DNA of 64,000 nt from an uncultured Clostridia bacterium (GTDB taxonomy: Bacteria > Bacillota > Clostridia > Christensenellales > Borkfalkiaceae): positions 1 to 64,000 of the forward strand of contig CANQOT010000003.1 in assembly GCA_947625555.1 (NCBI GenBank). Reading direction: 5' to 3'. Of this stretch, positions 38,701 to 48,165 are shown piece after piece (the first letter of the stretch is position 1; each line of letters begins with the position of its first letter). The notes beneath the pieces were generated by a model. The model made no database searches, was not told where the DNA came from, and worked only from the letters and a program-made list of their open reading frames with translations. The translations under genes were made by a program, and so were the position numbers.

Positions 38701-39581
38701 GCTACAATTACAGTGAATATCCCGAGGCCGTCATCGCGGTCAAGGGCGACGACTTCGGCGGCGAATGGGTGACGGTTTCCTTCTATGTCCAGACGGGCAC
38801 CGAGGGAAAGGACTACCGCCTCGAACTTTGGGCGGGCCAGCGCGACTATGTCGAAGGCGACACGTCGAAAACGGGCTTCCCCGGGCAGGGCTATGTGTTC
38901 TTCGACCGCTGCAACATCACCACGGTGAGCAATTACGGCGCCCTCCTCTCCGAGACGGCAGATACCATGCTCGCCTACAAGGACGGCGAGGCCTATCCTT
39001 TCCGCGATGCGGACGATAGCGAGAAGCTCGCAGAAGGATATGGCCGCTACTACACCTTCACCATCTACGATTCGCCCGACTTCATCCGCTACGACAAGAC
39101 GCAGGACGAAAACGGCGACGGAGATCCTTGGCGCAACTACAAGCAGTCCGAACAGCTCGAAAAGCTCTCCTATCTCTCCTGTGTGGACAAGGACGGCAGC
39201 GTGCTCGGCACGGCCTTCCCCACCGTCAGCGTGTATATGGACTACTCGGTGAGCGAACAAAACCTCGATACGTTCAAGGCGCCCAGCCTCAACGACGAGA
39301 CGGATGACGACGATTCGGGCGACGACACCACCACGACCACGACGGGCGAATCGGGCAACATCTGGCTCTACCTCGCCTCTGCCCTCCTCGCGTTTGCCCT
39401 CCTCTTTACCATCGGCGCGATCGTGTTCAGGAAGCTGTGGAGCAAGCGCAAGAAGTCGGTCAAGGTCAAGCAGCCCAAACAGCCGCGTGCGCCCAAGAAG
39501 GCAAAGAAGCAGCCCGAGGAGCCCGCAAAGGAAGAAACTCCCGCCGAGACTCCCGACGAGAACGACCCCTACAACGAATAA
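35772..39581 (+). CDS. Giant lipoprotein with C-terminal TM helix and basic/acidic tail
   Basis: 1269 aa; lipobox LGILSACGKK; C-term SGNIWLYLASALLAFALLFTIGAIVFRKLWSKRKKSVKVKQPKQPRAPKKAKKQPEEPAKEETPAETPDENDPYNE. Confidence 0.9.
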   Translation: MAKFFKSDKWKKGFTAGLCIALSATLSLGILSACGKKPAEDDDEEDTTLPTDTQLIKNGDFEFYNEMTKEERDERRTFINSPTSWSASAESPSSDSSSGIVNAEDWAYMTKSAKSLIREEDRTTTNDDGETVPAEPGDVEFSDEAKKFALDNWDEASLYDRLEFYDFFDIDADSGFDKYDDYKYSIDFDDVRYLAEEAGEELGLHYAEGEDEAGSGVLMIHNHHYTSSEQVSGTAKYYTSSTDVTLNAGTAAKVSVWVKTIGLKHYDKVDVTKRAGAYIAVTNNVGSTALDQFQINDIITANAADQTTNNGWQQFTVYIRANTFATTTFRIVLGLGRGTSDDRYEAVDGIALFDDLECELIEDAEFQSAVYGEDKVLPESGHISQLDDKDTARKFYSTSRTEPAKDGKGVYDENTNYALDLKAEFTEYELTSAEIGLTKEVSGSRTYTSADIDTKLFDNTKEGTTTPTKYQSVLGKFDFNGLKDAAEAGGSVKNGYLKTIVDNDFAKFPFANENNIIMLLSTNGAAYTAKLPEIEVASNSRMLVSFWVKTSSILSGRSGAGATLVDGENKVSINPFDSTAVPTVDVGDSVKDIWDGWVQCFFFVENDSDEVKSFTLELTYGPTAIASSTASSYCDGYAAFANFEIKTDLTRAQYNYAATGTYAQKTTLTGASTDPSVFDSAAASGNTLEEGLARPANYTGALAGSDVLIAGSETKNPTIKELNKDGIYTGLLSSEFADNYANTAEDKDGTAYGDGNPLPAWKSFLSTEAGAASVGETWWKKLFGSKNGATANAAYQPLVLLNTNAAGTTHASYGFYAAKATLSANSATKISVRVKVKSGTTAYLYLIDVSGTASEGYNSGLKATLPAVTYWYDDDGNIVNMDPADDEFDEKGKILYELQENGLYKNAQDTTDTALYANFANFEKDDEGNYVTTADTPVFYYDSETDAYYAYRDEEKDDTYTYRTAVQTLPDKGDFVRYNYSEYPEAVIAVKGDDFGGEWVTVSFYVQTGTEGKDYRLELWAGQRDYVEGDTSKTGFPGQGYVFFDRCNITTVSNYGALLSETADTMLAYKDGEAYPFRDADDSEKLAEGYGRYYTFTIYDSPDFIRYDKTQDENGDGDPWRNYKQSEQLEKLSYLSCVDKDGSVLGTAFPTVSVYMDYSVSEQNLDTFKAPSLNDETDDDDSGDDTTTTTTGESGNIWLYLASALLAFALLFTIGAIVFRKLWSKRKKSVKVKQPKQPRAPKKAKKQPEEPAKEETPAETPDENDPYNE

Positions 39582-39600
39582 CGCTTCTGCGTAAACAAAA

Positions 39601-39631
39601 CCGACGGCACATTTGCCGTCGGTTTTTTATA
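39601..39631 (+). terminator. Intrinsic terminator after giant lipoprotein gene
   Basis: ACCGACGGCACATTTGCCGTCGGTTTTTTAT. Confidence 0.85.
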
Positions 39632-39637
39632 TTCTTT

Positions 39638-40933
39638 TCAGCGTCCCGCGTACATGCGCAAGCCCTTGGGGAGGTGGTTTTTCACGATGCCGCCCGTACA
39701 CTTGCCGAGGCCGAGGGGAAATTCCTCCACGCAGACGACGCACCAGCCCTCCTGCCCGTCGCAGGGCAGAACTTCGCCCAAGAGGTACTTTTTCGCCCCT
39801 TCGCGGGTGAGCCGTATCTGCCGCTTCGCACTTGCCCCGTACGCCATGGCGAAGGCATGGGCGGGCTTGAAGCGCTTCCCGTCCCACTCCCCGAGCTCTG
39901 CACCGAGGCGCAAAAGGCGCACCCCCGCAAGGTCGGGCATGCCCGCGGGCACGCGGTACATCCGTCCGTCGGGAAGGGTGTGGATCTCGCCCGTCGGGGG
40001 GCTTTCGAAGAAGTCCCCTTCAAATGCGCGGAAGGCCTTCTCCGCCTGCGCGCTATGGCGAACGGGGAAGGGCCGCGTGCGCAACGTTCCGCCCTCCGCC
40101 CTCTGCAAAAGGGCGCAGAAGTGCCCCTCGCCGCGGAAGGTGTGCGGGTAGAGCTTCTTTCTCTCGACGAGGGAAAAGTCGGGGTGCCGCTTCAAAAACT
40201 CCTCGATCTGCCACTCGTCCTCCTCTTCGGCGAAGGTGCAGGTGGAATAGAAAAGACGCCCGCCGCCCGCCGTCATCTCGGCGGCGCGGTCCAAGATCTC
40301 CCGCTGCCGCGCGGCGCACCGCGCGACGTTTTCCAAGCTCCATTCGGGAATGGCGTTGGGCTCCTTTTTGAACATGCCCTCACCCGAACAGGGCGCATCG
40401 ACGAGGACAAGGTCGAAATAGCCGGGAAAGAGGGCGGCGAGGCTCTCGGGGGAAGCGTTCGTGACGGCGCAGTTTGCGATGCCCATGCGCTCGACGTTCT
40501 GCGAGAGCGCCTTCGCCCGCACGGGGTCGATCTCGTTCGCGATGAGGACGCCTTCGCCCCCCATCTGCGCGGCAATGTGCGTCGTCTTACCGCCCGGGGC
40601 GGCGCACAGGTCGAGGACGCGCTCCTTTTTGCATGCGTTTGTAAAATCCCCCACTTTCATCGCCGAGGGCTCCTGCACATAATAGAGCCCCGCAAAGTGG
40701 TAGGGATCTGCCCCGGGTTTTTCCTCGCCGACATACACGCAGGCGGGATCGTCGCAAAACTGCTCCCCGAGCGGAAAGGGCGCGCGGCGGAAAAATTCCT
40801 CGGCTGAAATTTTCAAGGTGTTGACGCGGAGCCCCTTGACGGGCGGAAGATCGTACGATGCCAAAAAGGCGGGGAAATCCTTTCCCAGCCTCTCACGCAT
40901 GCGCTCTATAAAGTTTTCGGGTAATTTGATCAT
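39638..40933 (-). CDS. NOL1/NOP2/Sun (RsmF-like) rRNA m5C methyltransferase
   Basis: 431 aa; ERVLDLCAAPGGKTTHIAAQM, LVLVDAPCSGEGMFKK, YSTCTFAEEEDE. Confidence 0.92.
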   Translation of the reverse strand: MIKLPENFIERMRERLGKDFPAFLASYDLPPVKGLRVNTLKISAEEFFRRAPFPLGEQFCDDPACVYVGEEKPGADPYHFAGLYYVQEPSAMKVGDFTNACKKERVLDLCAAPGGKTTHIAAQMGGEGVLIANEIDPVRAKALSQNVERMGIANCAVTNASPESLAALFPGYFDLVLVDAPCSGEGMFKKEPNAIPEWSLENVARCAARQREILDRAAEMTAGGGRLFYSTCTFAEEEDEWQIEEFLKRHPDFSLVERKKLYPHTFRGEGHFCALLQRAEGGTLRTRPFPVRHSAQAEKAFRAFEGDFFESPPTGEIHTLPDGRMYRVPAGMPDLAGVRLLRLGAELGEWDGKRFKPAHAFAMAYGASAKRQIRLTREGAKKYLLGEVLPCDGQEGWCVVCVEEFPLGLGKCTGGIVKNHLPKGLRMYAGR

Positions 40934-41892
40934 AGATCGCCGCCTATGCCGAGCTTGCGCCTCATTTCGTCGTAGGGGACGAAGGCCGCCCCGCCCGCGA
41001 TCGCGCTATCGTAGCGCGCACCGCCCTCTTCGCGGGCGATGTACACGTTGCACTCCCCGGGGTGGGAGGTGAACTTCCCGCCCGACGCAAAGATGGCGCC
41101 GACGAGCCCGATGGAAGCGGGCACGTCGATCTCCACGTCCTTCGCGAAGCAGTAGGTGTTCCCTTCGAGCGGGCCCTTCCGCCGCTTGTGCATGTATTTG
41201 TTGACGTAGCGGTAAAACTCTTCGTGCGCCTTGTGGTAGGCCTCGCGCTCGCGCTCCTTTTCCTCGAAATGGGCCTTCTGCCCCATGGACGCGCAGGGGG
41301 TGATGCGGTAATTTTCCACCCGGCCGCCGCGGATGCGGTAGCGGTCGATGAGCTCCCTGACGCTCGCGCCCTCGCGCTTGCAGAGGGCTTCGCACACGCG
41401 CATGGTGGCATAGGCGTCGTCGACGGCGCGGTGCGGGGTGAACTCCACACCCAAATTTTCCGCCATGACGCCCAGCCCGACCTGATGGCCGTACTCGCCC
41501 GTCACGTTCATCCAAAAGAACTGCGTATCGTGGAAATCGAAGCGGAAGGAGGGAAGATGGTAACGCTTGGTTTCGAGATTGAGATAGTTGACGTCGTTCA
41601 TCGTCGCATGGCCCAAGACGATGGCGTCCTTCGCCTCCAAAAGAGCGCGGATCTTGCGGAAGTGGGTGGGAAAAAGCGGATATTTTTTGAAATCTTCGTA
41701 CTCGTAGGGTAAGACGAGACCCTCGCCGCCCTTGCGGTCGGTGAGGTGGAATTTGCCCTTGGGGTTCATGAGGATATCCTCACGCGCCGTCACGTTGAAG
41801 TTCTCGTCGGTGACGACATACCCGAAGGCGCATATTTTGGCGACGTTGCGGTAGACGCAGGCGCATTCGATGTCAAAAAATATATAGTGCAT
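40930..41892 (-). CDS. DnaQ-like 3'-5' exonuclease with extra C-terminal domain
   Basis: Start MHYIFFDIECACVYRNVAKICAFGYVV; LGHATMNDVNYL; HRAVDDAYATMRV (DEDDh-type motifs). Confidence 0.8.
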   Translation of the reverse strand: MHYIFFDIECACVYRNVAKICAFGYVVTDENFNVTAREDILMNPKGKFHLTDRKGGEGLVLPYEYEDFKKYPLFPTHFRKIRALLEAKDAIVLGHATMNDVNYLNLETKRYHLPSFRFDFHDTQFFWMNVTGEYGHQVGLGVMAENLGVEFTPHRAVDDAYATMRVCEALCKREGASVRELIDRYRIRGGRVENYRITPCASMGQKAHFEEKEREREAYHKAHEEFYRYVNKYMHKRRKGPLEGNTYCFAKDVEIDVPASIGLVGAIFASGGKFTSHPGECNVYIAREEGGARYDSAIAGGAAFVPYDEMRRKLGIGGDL

Positions 41893-41906
41893 GTTTTGTT
41901 GTTGCG

Positions 41907-42023
41907 AATCGCGTATAGGCGTCGAAATACATCGTCGTGCTACGTTTTTCTTGCCCACGTACGCCCAAGTACGCGGGCTGCGAAAAGCCTCGCACTCCTT
42001 GTCTTTCTCGCCTCTCCGCGATT
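41907..42023 (-). repeat. C-element copy 2 (inverted)
   Basis: Minus strand: AATCGCG gag AGGC ... GCCT ata CGCGATT, 117 nt. Confidence 0.85.
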
Positions 42024-42077
42024 TACGGTAACCGATGTCGGGATATTTAACTGTATCGGACTACTTCCAAATCGTTA

Positions 42078-42195
42078 AATCGCATAGCTGCAAGCGAGAC
42101 AAGGAGAAGGAGCATTCCCGCAGGGAGCGTACTTTTGCGTACGTGACCAAGGGAAGCGCACCTTCGACACAGTATCGCGTAGCAGATATGCGATT
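42078..42195 (+). repeat. C-element copy 3
   Basis: AATCGCA tag CTGC ... GCAG ata TGCGATT, 118 nt. Confidence 0.85.
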
Positions 42196-42198
42196 CCT

Positions 42199-43485
42199 TT
42201 ATTTCTTCGGCAAAATCTCGGTTTTGCCGCCCATGTAAGGGCGCAATACTTCCGGTATCTCCACACTTCCGTCGGCGCGGAGATGATTTTCGATGAGGGC
42301 GATGAGCATGCGCGGCGGCGCGACCACCGTATTGTTGAGGGTATGGGCGAATTTGCTCCCCCCCTCCCCCTTAAAACGAATGCCGAGACGGCGGGCCTGC
42401 GCGTCGGTGAGGTTGGAGCACGAGCCCACCTCGAAGTATTTCTTCTGGCGGGGCGACCACGCCTCCACGTCCACACTGCGGTATTTGAGGTCGGCAAGAT
42501 CTCCCGTGCAGCATTCGAGGGTGCGGACGGGCACGCCCATCGAGACGAAGAGCTCGACGGTGTAGTTCCACATTCTGTCGTACCACATCTCGCTCTCCTC
42601 GGGCTTGCAGATGACGATCATCTCCTGCTTTTCGAATTGGTGGATGCGGTAGATGCCCCTCTCCTCGATGCCGTGCGCGCCCTTCTCTTTGCGGAAGCAG
42701 GGCGAATAGCTCGTAAGGGTCAAGGGGAGCTGTTTTTCGTCGAGGGTGGTATTCATGAACCGCCCGATCATGGAGTGTTCGCTCGTACCGATGAGATACA
42801 AGTCCTCCCCCTCGATCTTATACATCATGCCGTCCATCTCCTCGAAGGACATGACGCCCGTGACGACGTCGGAGCGGATCATAAACGGCGGGATGCAATA
42901 GGTGAACCCCTTATTGATCATGAAGTCGCGCGCGTAGGTGAGTACGGCGGAGTGCAGGCGGGCGACGTCCCCCGTGAGGTAGTAGAAGCCCTGCCCGCTC
43001 GTCCTCCTCGCGCTGTCGATATCGATGCCCGCGAGCTTTTCGAGGATATCGAGATGATAGGGTACCTCGAAATCGGGCACCTTGGGTTCCAAAAAGCGCT
43101 GCCGCTCGACGTTCTCGGAATCGTCCTTCCCGATGGGCGTATCCTTAGAGACGATGTTGGGAATGCGCATCATGATGGCTTTGAGCCCTTCCTCGACCTC
43201 CTCCGTCTCCTTCTCGATCGCGGCGAGACGTTCGGCATCGGCGGTGACCTGCGCCTTGACGGCGTTCGCCTCGTCGACCTTCTTCTCCCGCATGAGGATG
43301 CCGATCTGCTTGGAGAGGGCGTTGCGGGAGGCGCGGAGAGCGTCGCCCTCCGTCTGCAAGGCGCGGCGGCGCGTATCGAGAGCAAGGGCCTCGTCGACGA
43401 GAGGGAGCTTGTTCTCCTGAAACTTCTTTTTGATGTTTTCGCGGACGAGCTCGGGCTGCGCGCGAAGCAATGCGATATCGATCAT
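42199..43485 (-). CDS. serS: Seryl-tRNA synthetase
   Basis: 428 aa; MIDIALLRAQPELVRENIKKKF; class II motifs; GEGGSKFAHTLNNTVVAPPRMLIALIENH. Confidence 0.96.
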   Translation of the reverse strand: MIDIALLRAQPELVRENIKKKFQENKLPLVDEALALDTRRRALQTEGDALRASRNALSKQIGILMREKKVDEANAVKAQVTADAERLAAIEKETEEVEEGLKAIMMRIPNIVSKDTPIGKDDSENVERQRFLEPKVPDFEVPYHLDILEKLAGIDIDSARRTSGQGFYYLTGDVARLHSAVLTYARDFMINKGFTYCIPPFMIRSDVVTGVMSFEEMDGMMYKIEGEDLYLIGTSEHSMIGRFMNTTLDEKQLPLTLTSYSPCFRKEKGAHGIEERGIYRIHQFEKQEMIVICKPEESEMWYDRMWNYTVELFVSMGVPVRTLECCTGDLADLKYRSVDVEAWSPRQKKYFEVGSCSNLTDAQARRLGIRFKGEGGSKFAHTLNNTVVAPPRMLIALIENHLRADGSVEIPEVLRPYMGGKTEILPKK

Positions 43486-43668
43486 ATCTGCCTCTTGATT
43501 GCAATGTTTTTCTCAATTATACACCTTTTGCCGCCGAAACGCAACGCTTTCCCCCCATTTGAGTCATTGATGGCGAAAAAATCCTCATTCAAACCCGAGA
43601 ATTTTTGACTTTTCCGCGCGCGTCGTGCTATAATAGAAACGAACAACATTCCTTTCAAGGAGACCGCT

Positions 43669-46212
43669 GTGGCAGAACCCGACCGTAAAACTCCCGATAT
43701 GGGCGCCCCTCTTCCGCCTGCGCCGCGCCGCAAGGCGTTTTCGGCGCGCGTTTTGAGCAGGACCCGCGAGGAGAAACCCGTCGATGCGCACAAGGCGCTC
43801 AAAAAGAAGTTCAAGCACGCAAAAAGCATTCCCTCGGCAGACGAGGTCGAACGCTTTACCCCCCGCCTTTCGGAGGGGCTTTCGGCCGAGCAGGTCGAAC
43901 TGCGCTTCAATCAATTCCTTTTTAACGACGTCAACAAGAAGTACTCCAAGTCCTATGCGAGCATCTTCATCGGCAATATCTGCACCTTCTTCAACCTTTT
44001 GTGTCTCCTCGTTGCGGTGGCGCTCATCTTTGCGCACGCGAGCCTTTCGCAATTCCTCTTTGTGGGTATCTTCGGGCTCAACCTCATCATCGGGATCGTG
44101 CAGGAGATCCTCGCCAAGCGGCAGATCGATAAACTCTCCGTCCTCGTCTCTTCGGCCGTAAACGTCATCCGAAGCGGCGTGCGGATGTCCGTCCCCATCC
44201 GCGAGATCGTCCTCGACGACGTTCTCCTCCTCGAAGCGGGCCAACAAGTGCCCGCCGACTGCAAACTTGCGGACGGCATCGTCGAAGTCAACGAATCCCT
44301 CCTCACGGGCGAGAGCATTCCCGTCAAAAAGAATCCCGGGGAGATGCTCTTTGCGGGCTCCTTCATCGCAAGCGGGTCGTGCCGTGTGCGCGCCGAACGC
44401 GTGGGCGGGGCGACCTATCTCAATTCCCTCACTTCGAAGGCGAAGAAGTACAAAAAACCCAAGTCGGAGATCATCAACTCCATCCGCCTCTTTATCCGCG
44501 TCATCGGCTTCTTGATCCTCGTCATCGGGGCGCTCATGCTCTGGATCAACTGGGGGCAGACGGGGCACGATACGGATAAGTCCATCCAGCTCACGGGGGC
44601 CGTCATCATCGGCATGATCCCCTCGGGACTGCTCCTTCTTACCTCGCTCGCGATGGAAGTGGGCGTTCTGCGCCTCGCGAAGAAGCAGACCCTCGTGCAG
44701 GACCTCTATTCTTTGGAAATGCTCGCCCGCGTCGATATCCTCTGCCTCGACAAGACGGGCACCATCACCGACGGCCGCATGACCGTCAACGACTGCCTGA
44801 TCCTCAACAATAACACCGAGTTCACCCTCGACGAGATCATGGGCAGCATGCTCGCCGCCCTCGACGACAACAACCAGACTTCCATTGCGCTCAAAGATAA
44901 GTTCGGGATCTCCAACACCCTCCCCGCGACCGCCATGATCCCCTTCTCTTCCAAGCGCAAATATTCCGCGGTCTCCTTCGGGGAGACGGGTACCTTCGTG
45001 TTCGGCGCGCCCGAATTTGTTCTGCGCCCCATGCCCCCCAAGATCGCGAAGCTCGTCAAACAGTATGCACAGGCGGGCCTGCGCGTGCTCGTGCTCGCCC
45101 ATTCCGCGGGGCAGATCGTGGGCGAACGCCTTCCCGCCATCCTCCGCCCCACCGCCGTCATCACCCTCGCCGACAATATCCGTTCGGATGCGGCGGAGAC
45201 GGTGAAATGGTTCCGCGAGAACGGCGTGCAGATGAAGATCATTTCGGGCGATAACCCCGTGACCGTCTCCGAAGTCGCCCGCCGCGTGGGCGTGGAGAAT
45301 GCCTCTTCCTTCATCTCCTTGGACGGGCTCACCGACCTCGAAGTGGAAAACGTCGCGGGGGAATATACCGTGTTCGGCCGCGTCACTCCCGAACAGAAGG
45401 CCATCCTCGTGCGGGCCCTCAAAAAACAGGGGCATACCGTCGCCATGACGGGGGACGGCGTCAACGATATCCTTGCCTTGAAGGAAGCAGACTGCGCCAT
45501 TTCCGTCGCGTCGGGGGCGGAAGCGGCGCGAAACGTCTCCCACCTCGTCCTCATGGACAACAACTTCATGAGCCTTCCTTCCGTCGTATTCGAAGGGAGG
45601 CGGGTCATCAACAACATCAAGTCGAGCGCGGCCCTCTACATCACCAAGACTCTGTTCATCACCATGCTTGCCCTCATCTGCATCTGCATGGGACGGCAGT
45701 ACTTCTTTACGACGAACAACATGCTCCTCTTCGAGATGTTCGTGGCCGCCCTTCCCTCGTTTGTCGTCTCGTTACAACCCAATACCGAACGGGTGCGAGG
45801 GAAGTTCATCCCCTACGTCCTATCGCGATCGGTGCCGGGGGCGATCACCCTCGTTTTGTGCGTGATGAGCGTCTATGTCGCGGGGCTCACGGTGCCCGCG
45901 AACTACGGGTTCGTGGACAACGAGAGCGCGATGTTTATGCTCGCCCTCACCTTCGGCGGGCTCGTCATTCTCTTCCGCATCCTCATGCCCTTCAACGCCC
46001 TGCGCCTCGTTCTGTACGGCGTCTCGGTGGGCATCTGCATCATGTGCGTCTCCATCCCCGCTATCGGGAATATCATCTTCGACGGGTGGAGCGTCATAAC
46101 GTTCACCTTCCCGCAGATCCTGTTCATCGTGTGCGTCATCCTCGCGGCCTTCCCCGTCTCGGGCGTCCTCGTAAAGCTCTGCGATATGCTCAACCCCACG
46201 ACGGAAAAATAG
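43669..46212 (+). CDS. Cation-transporting P-type ATPase (GTG start)
   Basis: 847 aa; DKTGTITDGRM, LLTGES, TGDGVNDILALKEADCAI; M4 motif MIPSGLLLLTS. Confidence 0.92.
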   Translation: MAEPDRKTPDMGAPLPPAPRRKAFSARVLSRTREEKPVDAHKALKKKFKHAKSIPSADEVERFTPRLSEGLSAEQVELRFNQFLFNDVNKKYSKSYASIFIGNICTFFNLLCLLVAVALIFAHASLSQFLFVGIFGLNLIIGIVQEILAKRQIDKLSVLVSSAVNVIRSGVRMSVPIREIVLDDVLLLEAGQQVPADCKLADGIVEVNESLLTGESIPVKKNPGEMLFAGSFIASGSCRVRAERVGGATYLNSLTSKAKKYKKPKSEIINSIRLFIRVIGFLILVIGALMLWINWGQTGHDTDKSIQLTGAVIIGMIPSGLLLLTSLAMEVGVLRLAKKQTLVQDLYSLEMLARVDILCLDKTGTITDGRMTVNDCLILNNNTEFTLDEIMGSMLAALDDNNQTSIALKDKFGISNTLPATAMIPFSSKRKYSAVSFGETGTFVFGAPEFVLRPMPPKIAKLVKQYAQAGLRVLVLAHSAGQIVGERLPAILRPTAVITLADNIRSDAAETVKWFRENGVQMKIISGDNPVTVSEVARRVGVENASSFISLDGLTDLEVENVAGEYTVFGRVTPEQKAILVRALKKQGHTVAMTGDGVNDILALKEADCAISVASGAEAARNVSHLVLMDNNFMSLPSVVFEGRRVINNIKSSAALYITKTLFITMLALICICMGRQYFFTTNNMLLFEMFVAALPSFVVSLQPNTERVRGKFIPYVLSRSVPGAITLVLCVMSVYVAGLTVPANYGFVDNESAMFMLALTFGGLVILFRILMPFNALRLVLYGVSVGICIMCVSIPAIGNIIFDGWSVITFTFPQILFIVCVILAAFPVSGVLVKLCDMLNPTTEK

Positions 46213-46329
46213 CCCCCGCATGCCGCGGTGGCCTTACAATTCGATCTGTAAAACCGAAGGGAGAGACGGACAAGCCGTCTCCCCCTTCTAATTTCCCCCA
46301 AACGGCCCGCAAGGCCGTTTTTAACAAAG

Positions 46330-47703
46330 TTATAGATGTTCGATGATGTCCCGAGCGACGTATACGCCGCTCGCCGAAGCATGGGACAGCGAATGCGTGA
46401 TGCCGCTGCCGTCGCCGATGATATAGAGCCCCTCGTAGCGGGACTGTAACTTTTCGTCTACCTGCACTTCCATGTTGTAGAACTTGACTTCGACGCCATA
46501 GAGCAGGGTATCGTCGTTGGCCGTGCCCGGAGCGACCTTGTCGAGGGCGTAGATCATCTCGATGATGCCGTCTAAAATGCGCTTGGGAAGGACGAGGCTC
46601 AGATCGCCCGGCGTCGCCTTCAAGGTGGGCGTGACGAAGGATTCTTCGATCCTGCCCGGGGTGGAACGCCGCCCGCGGATGAGGTCGCCCAGCCGCTGGA
46701 CCATCACGCCGCCGCCCAAGAGGTTGGAAAGTTTCGCGATGGATTCGCCGTAGCCGTTGGAATCCTTGAAGGGCTCGGAGAAGTGCTTCGCGACGAGGAG
46801 GGCGAAGTTGGTGTTCGCCGTGTGCTTTGCGGGGTCCTCGTAGCTGTGGCCGTTCACCGTGATGATGCCGTTGGTATTCTCGTTGACAACCACCCCGCGC
46901 GGGTTCATGCAGAATGTGCGCACGAGGTCGCCGTACTTTTGCGTGCGGTAGACGATCTTGCTCTCGTAGAGCTCGTCGGTCACATGGGAGAATACCTCGG
47001 CGGGAAGCTCGACGCGCACGCCGATGTCCACGCGGTTGGAACGGGTGGGGATCTCGAGCTCCCGGCAGACATGCTCCATCCATTTGCTGCCGCTCCGCCC
47101 CACCGAGATGACGCAATCGCGGCAGTGGAAGCTGCACTCCCTGCACTTCACTTCGTAGCCGTCCGCAAGCACGGAGAGCGTCTCGACGGGCGTATCGAAG
47201 AGAAAATCCACCTTGTCTTTGAGTTCCCCATAGAGGTTTTTGAGGACGACGTAGTTGATATCCGTCCCCAAATGGCGCACCGAGGCGTCGAGCAGGTGAA
47301 GATCGTGCTTGATGCACTCCGTTTTAAGGGCCGTCCCCGCCGTCGAATAGAGCTTGGTGCCCGCGCCGCCGAAGCGGAGATTGATCTCGTCGACATAGTG
47401 CATGAGCTCCAAGGCGCGCTTCTTGCCGATGTATTCGTGCAGGGTGCCGCCAAAATCGTTGGTAATGTTGTATTTCCCGTCGGAAAAGGCGCCCGCGCCG
47501 CCGAAGCCGCTCATGATGGAACAGGTCTTGCAGTTGATGCAGCTTTTGACCTTCTCGCCGTCGATGGGACATTTGCGCTGTTCGAGGGCATGGCCCGCTT
47601 CCAAAACGGCCACTTTGAGGTCGGGGCGCGCATGAGAGATCTCGTATGCGGTATAGATGCCGCCGGGGCCCGCGCCGATTATGATCACGTCGTAGTTCTT
47701 CAT
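46330..47703 (-). CDS. FAD-dependent oxidoreductase
   Basis: MKNYDVIIIGAGPGGIYTAYEIS Rossmann motif; LYIIGDGSGITHSLSHASASGVYVARDI. Confidence 0.88.
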   Translation of the reverse strand: MKNYDVIIIGAGPGGIYTAYEISHARPDLKVAVLEAGHALEQRKCPIDGEKVKSCINCKTCSIMSGFGGAGAFSDGKYNITNDFGGTLHEYIGKKRALELMHYVDEINLRFGGAGTKLYSTAGTALKTECIKHDLHLLDASVRHLGTDINYVVLKNLYGELKDKVDFLFDTPVETLSVLADGYEVKCRECSFHCRDCVISVGRSGSKWMEHVCRELEIPTRSNRVDIGVRVELPAEVFSHVTDELYESKIVYRTQKYGDLVRTFCMNPRGVVVNENTNGIITVNGHSYEDPAKHTANTNFALLVAKHFSEPFKDSNGYGESIAKLSNLLGGGVMVQRLGDLIRGRRSTPGRIEESFVTPTLKATPGDLSLVLPKRILDGIIEMIYALDKVAPGTANDDTLLYGVEVKFYNMEVQVDEKLQSRYEGLYIIGDGSGITHSLSHASASGVYVARDIIEHL

Positions 47704-48139
47704 CTGTCCCTCCGAGGGAAAAAACGCCAACCGCGTGGTCTCGACCGGTTGACGGCAATGTTATTTTGCGGGCCTTCGGCTCCTTACACCGTAACTATAC
47801 CACAAAACCCCCGCTTTTGCAAGACTTTTTGAAAAATAGTGCATTTTGCAGTACTTTTCCCGCCCGTGCACACACACCTTTTGTTGACTTTTTGGTTTGG
47901 ATATGGTATAACTTTTGATGTGAAAGAGATGGTGCCGAAGTTTTTCTTTTGCATGAACAGACGGCGCCCGACTGAAAACCTTTTTAAGTCCCTTGCTTTG
48001 TAAGAAAAGCATAGGCTAACAAATTTATAAAAAAATCGTGAAAAAGATTCTGCCAGGAAGATTTTTCACGAAGAGGAGGCGCCGCCTTAAAGAGGAGCTT
48101 TTCGCAAGAAAAGCGAGAAAAGGAGGCGTGCGCCGACGA

Positions 48140-48165
48140 GCCGGTGTGGCGGAATTGGCAGACGC
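48140..48165 (+). pseudogene. 5' fragment of tRNA-Leu
   Basis: GCCGGTGTGGCGGAATTGGCAGACGC; one mismatch to the first 26 nt of the intact tRNA-Leu at 48346; no anticodon or 3' half follows. Confidence 0.7.

Noticed and set aside
35694-39260. 1188-aa minus-strand ORF opposite the giant lipoprotein
   Set aside because: It is fully antisense to a well-supported lipoprotein gene with signal peptide and TM anchor. Its low-complexity V/G/R/E-rich translation is typical of the shadow frame of high-GC, Asp/Glu/Ala-rich coding sequence.
43585-45543. 652-aa minus-strand ORF opposite the P-type ATPase
   Set aside because: Antisense shadow ORF; the plus strand has all P-type ATPase motifs.
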